A stretch of DNA of 64,000 nt. Origin: Alkalilimnicola ehrlichii. Lineage in GTDB: Bacteria > Pseudomonadota > Gammaproteobacteria > Nitrococcales > AK92. Made by a program: the position numbers and the translations under genes. Under the pieces are notes generated by a model that was given only the letters and a program-made list of their open reading frames with translations, was not told the origin of the DNA and did no database searches. Every line of letters begins with the position of its first letter. Position 1 is the stretch's first letter. The stretch is taken from positions 62,001 to 126,000 of the forward strand of contig NZ_NFZV01000002.1 in NCBI RefSeq assembly GCF_003399765.1. The letters run 5' to 3'. Positions 29,058 to 37,474 of this stretch are shown here, piece after piece.

Positions 29058-29609
29058 TCAGGCAAGCGTTTGCAAGCCACGATAAAGCGCGACAAGATCG
29101 GCTATCCGGTAATGGGCATTCAGGCCGCTAGGATTAGGCAAGACCCAAACCGGCACACCGGCAATACGCTGCGCCTGTAGCCCGACCTGGGCTGAAGGCT
29201 CGGCAAAAGCGGCGCGATACGCCGTCACGCCTAGCACCGCCAGAACCTTAGGCCGAAAACGGCGCAGCTTCGCCGCCAGCAGGGCCGCTCCGGCAACGAG
29301 TTCGGCGTTAGTCAATTCGGAGGCTTTCGCGGTCGCACGCGCCACAAAATTGGTAATTCCAAGCCCGTATTCGGGCAGCAAACCTTGCTCGCTCGGCGCG
29401 AGCAAGCGATCGGTCAAGCCAGCCCCGTGCAGAACCGGCCAAAACCGATTACCCGGACGAGCGAAATGATAACCCACCGCCGCCGTGTAAAGGCTTGGAT
29501 TAATGCCGCAGAAAAGCACGCGCAACCCAGGCGCTATCACGTCCGGCACCGTCCGCCCCCAGGCTGCGGCAAGTTCGGCCCGGCTGGGCTTGCGCGGCCG
29601 ATTAGCCAA
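29058..29609 (-). CDS. mug: G/U mismatch-specific uracil/thymine DNA glycosylase
   Basis: Removes uracil or ethenocytosine from mismatched DNA. 183 residues. Active-site motif GINPSLYTAAVGYHFARPGN holds the catalytic Asn, and NPSGLNAHY near the C-terminus is the intercalation motif. The start is a TTG at 29609, which overlaps the stop codon of the upstream thioesterase gene by 8 bp, so the two are translationally linked. Confidence 0.93.
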   Translation of the reverse strand: MANRPRKPSRAELAAAWGRTVPDVIAPGLRVLFCGINPSLYTAAVGYHFARPGNRFWPVLHGAGLTDRLLAPSEQGLLPEYGLGITNFVARATAKASELTNAELVAGAALLAAKLRRFRPKVLAVLGVTAYRAAFAEPSAQVGLQAQRIAGVPVWVLPNPSGLNAHYRIADLVALYRGLQTLA

Positions 29610-30395
29610 AGACGGTCACCGTCTGCCGACTCAAAGCAAGCAAGCGACCTGCGGCAGTCCAGAGTTGAGCACCGATAAACGCATAGCCGTCGGCTGCTTG
29701 CTCGACCGCCGCCCGATACAACAACCATTCGTCGCCGCCGATGGCAGGCAAAGGTTGCGGAAACTCAATTGTCCAACACAGCGAGCTGCTTGCCGCCGGT
29801 TGTTTAAGCATGGGCAGCACGCCGGCGGCCACGCATCCACCAAACCCAACAAATGCCCTTCCGTTATTCCTGCCATGGGCTCTCTGAAACGAATCCAGCC
29901 TCCCATCTCGCGGCTATCGGAACCGCTAAACGGCCAATCTCCGATCGCCCAGCGGTAAGCGAAATGCTCGGCAAAGGTCGGTGTCACACCCTGCACCATC
30001 GGCATTTCCAGACACTGCTCAACCGGCTTCACAGCCGGCATCGACGCCCCAAGCACGCCAACCCTCGATTCGCGCGGCGCGCCAAAGCTGCCGAGCGCGG
30101 CGAGCATGACGCCGCCATCCTGCATAGCCCGTCCCTGAACTTGCGTCACCGAGCCGCCCTGACGCAAAACCTCTGTGTCAAAAGTAACCGCTGCCTCCGC
30201 CGCTACCGGCCCAACGAACGAGACGCTCAACGACCGCAGTGCCCGCTCGGCCGGCACAGGTTTGCGCATCGCCTCGTAAACCCAGCCGCCGATCAAGCCG
30301 CCGAAGGTCGCCCTCCCCTGCAACCAACTCGCAGGCGCGACTACTCGATTGTCTGCGGACTGCTTAAGCGTGTCGAGAAGCGTCGTAAAACTCAT
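29602..30395 (-). CDS. Acyl-CoA thioesterase (TesB-like, double hotdog), frameshifted
   Basis: The N-terminal hotdog (residues 1-115) includes LQGRATFGGLIGGWVYEAM and the C-terminal hotdog ends AADGYAFIGAQLWTAAGRLL then ALSRQTVTVFG. The frame breaks at about 29822-29824, where VDAWPP continues one frame over as GVLPMLKQPAASSSLCWTIE. One missing G on the coding strand explains it. Repaired length is 264 residues, normal for the family. Cleaves acyl-CoA to free acid and CoA; chain-length preference unknown. It forms an overlapping pair with mug. Confidence 0.88.
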
Positions 30396-30640
30396 GCGAT
30401 CACATCACCTTTCAAGAGCAATAAGCAGGCGATGATAATCGAATCTAACAAACTTATGCGACCGACAGCATCCAGCACCGCTTGTTCCTCCACCACAACA
30501 ACCCAATATCGCAGGTACCGAGTCGCGAGTAAGGCGATACACATTCTCGCTCGCCTCGGCTAACAGAATGAAACCGCGCCCGCTAGATAGCCGGCAAGCC
30601 CGCGCCTGGCGGTTTCTGCGTACAGGATCGTTAAACGTTA

Positions 30641-30683
30641 GTCGGAAAATACAGCCGTCTCGAACGCTCGTTATTTTTCCGAC
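30641..30683 (+). promoter_or_regulatory. Hairpin in the leader of the 13-kb envelope operon
   Basis: GTCGGAAAATA (30641-30651) pairs with TATTTTTCCGAC (30672-30683), leaving one bulged base. It sits 37 bp before the ATG of the first operon gene, in an otherwise empty 324-bp spacer (30396-30719) between divergent genes. The T run inside the right arm could make it an attenuator. Confidence 0.5.
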
Positions 30684-30719
30684 CAGCCGGAATCGACAGT
30701 ACTAGGGAACTAAGCTCGC

Positions 30720-33614
30720 ATGGATGCGATAAGCGTACGATCAGCCACGCTGGTTAGCGTTGTTCTGCTGGCAACCTCGCTAGTAAGCGGCTGCGGGGGC
30801 GACAGCGGCAGCAACAGCATCGTTTTCGAAGGCGACTTTCCGGTTGCCTTTGTCGAACGAGACATCGAGCTCGTCGACAACCCGGTAGACCCGGTAGACT
30901 TCCGCCCCGGCGGCGACCTTTATATCGCCGAACTGGCCGCGGCGAGTTCTCGTGTCCGCAATGTCACGCGCTCCTATACTCAAGGACAGGGCGATGTCGC
31001 CGATCCCAGCGCCTCTTACGACGGAACGCGCGTCGTGTTCGCCATGCGCGGAGCCAACGACCCCACCTGGAACATCTGGGAATACGACACCGAAGCCGGC
31101 GAACTCAGTCGCGTCATAGAAGACGACGAAATTGCCCACGCGGGCGACGATCTCTCTCCCGCTTATTTGCCGGACGGCCGAATCGTTTTCTCCTCCAACC
31201 GCCAGGAGAAAACACGGGCGCTGATGGAAGCCGAAGGCGTCGAGCCCTATGCCTATCTCGACCAGGCACAACGTCAAACGGCCACCGTGCTGCACGTCAT
31301 GAATAGCGACGGTAGCAGTATTCAACAGATTTCCTTCAACCCCAATCACGACCGCCACCCCAGCATTCTCATGGACGGCCGGATCGTCTACTCGCGCTGG
31401 GATAAGGCCGGCAGCGTCAGCCGTTTCCCGATTTACACCACCCATCCCGACGGCACCGAAACGACAGTGCTCTACGGCGCCAACAGCGCCGGCGCCAACT
31501 TCCTGCACCCGCAAGAAATGCCCGACGGCCGACTGATCGCCTCGATTCTGCCTCAGTCAGGCACCTACCAAGGCGGTGCGCTGGCCATTATCGATTACGC
31601 TGCCTACTACGACGAAGACAACCCGATTGCCGGCGCCGGCGGCGCAGGCTCCGCCCAAACGCGCCCCAACCTGTTCGAAATTCCCTTCGACAACGGCCCT
31701 TCCGCCTACGGCCGTTTTGCCACTCCGCATCCCGTCTGGGATCGCAACAACAAAGTGCTCACGGCATTCACCCCCTATCAGGCGGCCGTGCGCGACAACC
31801 CGTTGACCGGCGAACCGGAAGCGGCGGAAGGGCCGCCGGTCTATGGCATCTACGTGCTCGATCTGGACGAGCAGTCGCAACGCCCGATCGCCTTGCCGCC
31901 ACGCGGCAGGATGCTCACCAATCCGGTGGCCTTAGTGCCGAGAAGCACACCTGCTAACGCACCCGGCACAACTGTGGACGCTGAGCTGGCGGCGGAGGAC
32001 AACGGCTATGGTGGCGAGGGCATGGGTATCGTCAACATCAACAGCGTCTACGATAGCGAGCTGTTCGACCTGCTCGAGGACAGCGTTCTCGTTCCGGGCG
32101 AAGAACTTCCCCGCACGCCGGGCGGCCGCGTCGACGTGGCGCAACTTCGAAATCCGGCACTCGCCACCGCCGCCGAACGCCCCGCCCGCTTCCTACGCGT
32201 CTCCCGCGCCGTCCCAATGCCGCCGGGACTCCCTCGCGGCGTCATCGGCACCAGCCCGTTTCCCATGCAGCAACTGATCGGGTACGCCGAGATCGAACCG
32301 GACGGCTCGGTGCGCGTAAAAGTCCCCGCCGACATGCCACTTTCCCTTGCGGTTGTCGACGCTTACGGCCGCTCGCTCTACCGTTATCCGGGGTGGTTTC
32401 AGGTTCGCCCCGGCGAAACGCACACTTGCACCGGCTGTCCATCGCGGCAGTGGGAACAACCGCAAAACCGCGACCGGGCGGGCGGCACTTGGACGAACGC
32501 CACCTCGCAGTTCAGCGGTCAGGCCGGCGAAACCATGGCAGAAGCTCGCACCCGTATCCAGCCATCCCGACTGGATCTGATGGCCGATATTCTTTACCAG
32601 GACGTATGGACCCATAGCGGGCTCGCCGAGCGCGACCCCGACCCTGACATCGAAGTGACGTACGAGCGCATCCGCCCCGGCTTCGACCCGCCGGAAGACG
32701 GCATTATCAATTACCCGCAACATATCCAGGAATTACTCTGGGAGAAATGGCGCGACGGCATAACCTGTATCGCTTGCCACAGCGCCGGTCAACAAGCCGG
32801 TGGGCTAAACCTAGAGAACACATTGGGCGCCTCCGGTCGCCTTGCCTCCTATGACGCCTTAACCAAAGGCGCACCCATTATCGATCCCGAAACCGGCTTA
32901 CCCGAGGTGGAGGTCGTCGACGGCCGCGTCACCATTCGCCGCGAACCGGCTTTGGTCGATGTCGGCCGGGCCGATCAGGGCGCACGCACCAGCCATTTGA
33001 TCGAACGCATGCTGGAAACCGAGCTACGCTCGGGACGAGAAATGCCGGACCTCGACGAAGCCGGCGTGTTCGATCACCGCGATATTCTCTACGAATCGGA
33101 GCTGCGTATTCTCATCGAGTGGGTTGAGCTTGGCGCGCAGTACTACAACGATCCGTATCGGGACGCCGTAGAAGATCCCGAAACCGGTTTGGAAGAAGAG
33201 CGCAGCTTCGAACTCGCCGATATCCGCGGGCGCGTACAGGGGTTGAGCGAGAGCACCTTCATCGATCAAATCCACCCCATTTTGATGAACGACTGCGCAG
33301 CGTGCCACCAAGCCTATACGAGCCAGGATGGCTTACCGAACCTTGAGGAGCCAAACCCCGGCTTTAACGCTAATCGGTTCATTCTAACCGGCAACCCGAG
33401 CAGCGACTTCAACATGGCTCGCGCCATGATTAACAACGTGTGCGAGCCCGACCAAAGCGATCTGTTAAGGCGGCCGAGCAGCACCGAAAGTAATGCCTTG
33501 CCGCACCCCAATCGACCGGAGAGCAGCACCCCCGTACTCGATCCGGAAGACCCCGATTACGTGGCCATTTTCAACTGGATAGCCGCCGCCGTTAGCGAAG
33601 AGGCGTGCCCATGA
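30720..33614 (+). CDS. HzsA-related c-type-heme lipoprotein with beta-propeller domain
   Basis: A 964-residue exported lipoprotein; the signal peptide ends LVSGCGGD (Cys 25). Residues about 55-400 carry TolB/PD40-like propeller repeats (DPSASYDGTRVVFAMRG, LSPAYLPDGRIVFSSNR, HPSILMDGRIVYSRW). A central region like the hydrazine synthase alpha-subunit domain follows. There are two clean heme c motifs, CIACH (683-687) and CAACH (859-863), each in a short cytochrome-like segment. A third site reads CTGCP (570-574), without the axial histidine. Relatives are usually annotated only as HzsA-related; nothing here implies anammox. The stop overlaps the next gene by ATGA, so it is translationally coupled to the envelope operon. 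Confidence 0.82.
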   Translation: MDAISVRSATLVSVVLLATSLVSGCGGDSGSNSIVFEGDFPVAFVERDIELVDNPVDPVDFRPGGDLYIAELAAASSRVRNVTRSYTQGQGDVADPSASYDGTRVVFAMRGANDPTWNIWEYDTEAGELSRVIEDDEIAHAGDDLSPAYLPDGRIVFSSNRQEKTRALMEAEGVEPYAYLDQAQRQTATVLHVMNSDGSSIQQISFNPNHDRHPSILMDGRIVYSRWDKAGSVSRFPIYTTHPDGTETTVLYGANSAGANFLHPQEMPDGRLIASILPQSGTYQGGALAIIDYAAYYDEDNPIAGAGGAGSAQTRPNLFEIPFDNGPSAYGRFATPHPVWDRNNKVLTAFTPYQAAVRDNPLTGEPEAAEGPPVYGIYVLDLDEQSQRPIALPPRGRMLTNPVALVPRSTPANAPGTTVDAELAAEDNGYGGEGMGIVNINSVYDSELFDLLEDSVLVPGEELPRTPGGRVDVAQLRNPALATAAERPARFLRVSRAVPMPPGLPRGVIGTSPFPMQQLIGYAEIEPDGSVRVKVPADMPLSLAVVDAYGRSLYRYPGWFQVRPGETHTCTGCPSRQWEQPQNRDRAGGTWTNATSQFSGQAGETMAEARTRIQPSRLDLMADILYQDVWTHSGLAERDPDPDIEVTYERIRPGFDPPEDGIINYPQHIQELLWEKWRDGITCIACHSAGQQAGGLNLENTLGASGRLASYDALTKGAPIIDPETGLPEVEVVDGRVTIRREPALVDVGRADQGARTSHLIERMLETELRSGREMPDLDEAGVFDHRDILYESELRILIEWVELGAQYYNDPYRDAVEDPETGLEEERSFELADIRGRVQGLSESTFIDQIHPILMNDCAACHQAYTSQDGLPNLEEPNPGFNANRFILTGNPSSDFNMARAMINNVCEPDQSDLLRRPSSTESNALPHPNRPESSTPVLDPEDPDYVAIFNWIAAAVSEEACP

Positions 33615-34363
33615 CGCGAACAAGAATACCACTACTCTGGCTAGCTTTACTGCTGAGCGGGCTTGCGCAGCCGGTTGCCGCCGACAACCTACGCCAACCG
33701 GTCCGCGCCGTCGTCGGCGCCCCTTATATCGACCTGCATACCGGCCCGGGCCGCGGATACCCGATCTTCCACGTATTCCAGCGCGGCGACGAAGTAGAAA
33801 TAGTCTCGCGTCGCACACAATGGCTGCGGCTACGAAACGATAGCGGTATCGAAGGGTGGACTCCTATCGAAGACCTCGGCCCCTTAGCCGATACCGAAGG
33901 CCGGCCGCTAACGGTGCGCCGGATCGAACGGACCGATTATCGATCCCGCCGCTTTGAGTTCGGCATCGTCGCCGGCGTACTGGATAACGACGGTGCGGCC
34001 GGCGTTCGCTTAACCTATCACCTGACCGCGCTCTTCGCCGGCGAACTGGGCTACACCCATGTGCCGGGCACTTTCTCAAGCACCCGCGTCTACAACCTTA
34101 ACCTCGTGGTCAGCCCCTTCTCCCATCTCAACTTCGAACCCGTCTTGACCGTCGGCGCCGGCTACTTCGAGAACGTGCCGCGCCCGACCTTGGTCGACGG
34201 CGAGCCGATGGACGATAGCAGCGCTAACTTCGGGGTCGGCATCCGCAACTACTTCAGCGACAACTTCCTTTTACGGGCGGACATCCGCCACCACATCGTG
34301 TTCGTCGACGACGACAACGAAGGCTTTACGGAGGCAACCGTCGGGTTTGCCGCCTTCTTCTAA
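33611..34363 (+). CDS. Bacterial SH3-domain plus outer-membrane beta-barrel protein
   Basis: A signal peptide (TRTRIPLLWLALLLSGLAQP) precedes an SH3b domain (about residues 32-85: YIDLHTGPGRGYPIFHVFQ, GDEVEIVSRRTQWLRLR). The rest is an eight-strand-like barrel of alternating hydrophobic strands ending in an aromatic residue (VGFAAFF), of the type called outer-membrane beta-barrel in myxobacteria-like motility loci. The SH3b could bind peptidoglycan, the barrel the outer membrane. The ATG at 33611 lies inside the previous stop codon. Confidence 0.8.
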   Translation: MTRTRIPLLWLALLLSGLAQPVAADNLRQPVRAVVGAPYIDLHTGPGRGYPIFHVFQRGDEVEIVSRRTQWLRLRNDSGIEGWTPIEDLGPLADTEGRPLTVRRIERTDYRSRRFEFGIVAGVLDNDGAAGVRLTYHLTALFAGELGYTHVPGTFSSTRVYNLNLVVSPFSHLNFEPVLTVGAGYFENVPRPTLVDGEPMDDSSANFGVGIRNYFSDNFLLRADIRHHIVFVDDDNEGFTEATVGFAAFF

Positions 34364-34383
34364 TCGCACGGGGGGTACACACA

Positions 34384-35016
34384 ATGAAGCGTTGGCTCGT
34401 GTTTCTCATTCTACTCGCGTTCGGCAGTATCGCGGCCGCCCAAATCCCCGAGCCTCGGGAACGCCAAGCACAAGCTATCGAACCGCGCCTAGAGCGGCCG
34501 GACATCGTCATCCCACGCATCGACGACGAGAACTTCGAGTTCAACCTCTTTGTCGGCGTGCTCAGCATCGAGAACTTCGGTAGCGACTTCGTATACGGTT
34601 TACGCGGCGCACTGCACGTAAACGAAAGCATTTTTTTCGAAGCAAGCTTCGGCCTCTCCGAAGTCAGCGACCGTAGCTTTCGGCGGCTTGGCATCCCGCT
34701 CTTTGGCAGTCAACGCGAGGACGTCGAGTACTACAACCTCTCGATTGCCTACAACGCCTTCCCAGGCGAAGTATTCCGAGGCGACGGCCGCGTTTACAGC
34801 AGCACGCTGTTCCTCGTCGCGGGCGCGGGCAATATCCGCATCGCCAGCGAAGATTATTTCACCTACAACATCGGGCTTGGCTTCCGCATCTTGCCGAACG
34901 AATGGTTAAGCCTGCGCCTAGATGTCAGAAACCATATTTTCGACAACGACTTACTCGGCGAGAGCAAAACCACCCACAACCCGGAAGTCACTTTCGGCCT
35001 AGGTGTTTACTTTTAG
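34384..35016 (+). CDS. Outer-membrane beta-barrel protein
   Basis: 210 residues. A signal peptide (MKRWLVFLILLAFGSIAAAQ) and a Pro/Glu/Arg-rich spacer are followed by a small barrel: EFNLFVGVLSIENFG, YGLRGALHVNESIFFEASFG, YYNLSIAYNAFPGEVF, and a C-terminal VTFGLGVYF with the terminal Phe recognised by the BAM complex. It resembles the preceding barrel but has no SH3 domain. A 20-bp gap separates the genes. Confidence 0.8.
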   Translation: MKRWLVFLILLAFGSIAAAQIPEPRERQAQAIEPRLERPDIVIPRIDDENFEFNLFVGVLSIENFGSDFVYGLRGALHVNESIFFEASFGLSEVSDRSFRRLGIPLFGSQREDVEYYNLSIAYNAFPGEVFRGDGRVYSSTLFLVAGAGNIRIASEDYFTYNIGLGFRILPNEWLSLRLDVRNHIFDNDLLGESKTTHNPEVTFGLGVYF

Positions 35017-35040
35017 GCCGATTATTGAGGAGAAGGACGC

Positions 35041-35580
35041 ATGCCAAGGATTCGGCACGCAGTACTGGGGCTGCTGCTCGTGATCACCGCTCAGATCGCT
35101 CACGGCGAGCCGCGCGACGACTTCAGCCGGCTCGACCAAGACGTTCGCGCACTCAAACAAGACGTGCTCGAACTTAATCGCGACCTCAGGATTTTAGAGG
35201 AAGAACTGCTTTTCCCCGCCAACACACGATTAGCCGTCTTCCTCTCGGCAGACGTCGGCGAGCTGTTTCGTCTCGACTCGGTACAAGTACGGTTGAACGA
35301 TCAAGTCGTCGCCAACTATCTCTACACCCCGGAAGAAGTCGACGCCCTCAACCGAGGCGGCGTCCAGCGACTCTACCTCGGCAACGTCCGCAACGGCGAA
35401 CACGAATTAACGGCTTTCTTCGTTGGTTACGGCCCCCATGGGCGCGAGTACCGGCGCGCTACCAGCGTCAATCTCGAGAAAACCAGCGAGCCGGCCTATA
35501 TCGAACTGCGCATCCAGGATTCCCAAAGAACCCATCAGCCCGAGTTTCTCGTCGAGCACTGGGAGTCAGAAAGACGATGA
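35041..35580 (+). CDS. Periplasmic coiled-coil protein of the envelope operon, function unknown
   Basis: 179 residues. A signal peptide (PRIRHAVLGLLLVITAQIAH) is followed by a short coiled coil (about residues 27-55: RLDQDVRALKQDVLELNRDL) and a beta-rich domain (NTRLAVFLSADVGELFRLDS, then HELTAFFVGYGPHGREYRRA). I do not recognise a family. The gene overlaps the next one by ATGA, which ties it to the same complex. Confidence 0.7.
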   Translation: MPRIRHAVLGLLLVITAQIAHGEPRDDFSRLDQDVRALKQDVLELNRDLRILEEELLFPANTRLAVFLSADVGELFRLDSVQVRLNDQVVANYLYTPEEVDALNRGGVQRLYLGNVRNGEHELTAFFVGYGPHGREYRRATSVNLEKTSEPAYIELRIQDSQRTHQPEFLVEHWESERR

Positions 35581-37474
35581 CTGCGGCACGCAAACCGAGC
35601 CTAACCGCCACTCGCTCTCGGCTGCGGCGGACTATGCGGAGCGGGATCGGCCTCATTTTCGTATGTGCGTTAAGCGCTGTGGGGGCGGAGCCGGCATCCG
35701 CACCGCCCCCACGCGTTCAGGATCTGCATTTCGGCACCGTGCTGTTCGACTTCTATCGGCAAGATCACTTTGCCGCCCTGACGGAATTAATGACCGCGCA
35801 GCAACAAGAGCGCTTCGACTACCATCGAAACGAAGCCGAACTGCTTCGCGGCGGGCTGAAACTTGGATACGGGCTACACGACGAAGCCGAGGGCATATTC
35901 CGCCGCCTGCTGACGCGCGACGTCCCCCCGGTATGCGCAACCGAGCCTGGTATTACCTAGCGCGCACGGTTTACGAGAAAGGACTATACGAAGAAGCCGC
36001 GTCGGCACTGGCGGAAATCGAAGGCGAACTCGACATGGACCTGGCCGGCGAGCGGCAATTGCTACTCGCACTCATCCGCATGGAACGAGGCGATTTTGCC
36101 GGTGCCATAACCGCGCTCGAACCTTGGCAAGGCTCGCCGCGCAACCAACCCTACGCCGATTACAACCGCGCCATTGCCCTGATTCGCGAAGGCGACCGCG
36201 ACGGCGGTGTCGAGCTACTCGCTCAAATTGGCGAGCTACGCGCTAGCGACCCCGAGCTTGAAGCGCTAAAGGATCGCGCCAATATCGCCGCCGGTTACGC
36301 GCTCCTGGAAGCCGAGCAACCAGCCGCAGCCCAAGCCTATTTGGCCCGCGTGCGTTTGGAAGGGCCGCAATCCAACCAGGCCCTCCTACTCGCCGGCCTC
36401 ACCGAAAGCGCCCAAGGCCGCCACCGCGAAGCATTGGCGCCTTGGGGCCTACTGCGCGACCGACCGGCCGACGACCCTGTCGTACAACAGGCGTTACTGG
36501 CTATCCCGCAAGCACATGCCGATCTTGGCGCCTATCCGCAAGCCGCCGCGCTGTTCGAAGAATCCATCGACATTCTCAACCGCGAGATGGACACGCTCGA
36601 CAGCATCATGCGCCGGATTGCAGCCGGCCAGCTAATCGCGGCACTGGCCTTGGAAGAAGCCGTCGATGCCGAGAGCGGCGAGCGCGCCGGCATACCCGGC
36701 CACCGTTACCTTATCGGCCTGCTATCGGGGCATCACTTCCAGCAAAGCTTTCAGAACTTTCTCGACCTGCGCGCCCTGCACGATAACCTCACCTACTGGG
36801 CCGACAGCATGGACAGTTTTCAGCACATGTTGGAAGCCCAACACGCTCGCTACAGCGGCCAAGTACCGGAAACCGAGCGCCTTATTGCCGCGCTCGACGA
36901 AGCCCCGCTACGAGAACGCTATCAAGCGCTGCAGGAACGGCTCGATGCAGCCGAGGCCGAAGGCGATATCTTATCGATGGCAACCGTCGCGGAGCGGCGG
37001 CAGTGGGAACAGCTACGCGAAATCGACCGCGACCTCACCGTTCTCCCACCGACCGGTGGCATCGTCGATCTACAAGTAGGCTTCTGGAGTTTTCTCGGCG
37101 ATTTCTTACAACAACTCGACGCCGACTTCCAACCCCGGCTCGATCATCTGCGCCAGTCCCTGGCCGAGGCCGGAGCCGATATCGATCGGCTGGCCGTTCG
37201 TCAACGTGCGGCGGCGGAAGTACAGGCCGAAGCCCTAGCCCGCTTCGAGCGTTATCAGAACGACATCGCCGCTCGTCAAGCACGACTCGAAGCCACCTTG
37301 CCGCGGGTTGAAACCGCACTCGACGAACACCGCGATTACATCCAAGCGCTGGCCTTGCAAGAGCTGGAACTGCGCCGAGAGCACCTGAAAGAGCAGCTGT
37401 TACAGGCTCGCTATGCTCTAGCCCGCGTCCACGACCAAGCTACGCGCGCGCGCCCTCAGGAGACTTCCCGATGA
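35577..37474 (+). CDS. TPR protein 1 of the envelope operon (periplasmic), frameshifted
   Basis: Repaired length 632 residues. An Arg-rich N-terminus and signal-like segment (SGIGLIFVCALSAVGAEPA) precede TPR-like helices (about residues 55-330: RAWYYLARTVYEKGLYEEAA, RQLLLALIRMERGDFAGAIT). A long C-terminal coiled coil (about 540-630) ends the protein. The break is in the C6 run at 35924-35929; a seventh C gives DVPPGMRNRAWYYL. It compares with the TPR components of the Myxococcus Glt complex by architecture, not by clear sequence signature. It overlaps both neighbours by ATGA. Confidence 0.78.

Noticed and set aside
33605-33613. GTG start for the SH3/barrel gene.
   Set aside because: The ATG at 33611 overlaps the previous stop codon, as at most other junctions of the operon.
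30720-33614. True hydrazine synthase (anammox).
   Set aside because: Only the alpha-like domain is present, with no beta/gamma subunits or anammox genes; such HzsA-related proteins occur in many non-anammox bacteria.
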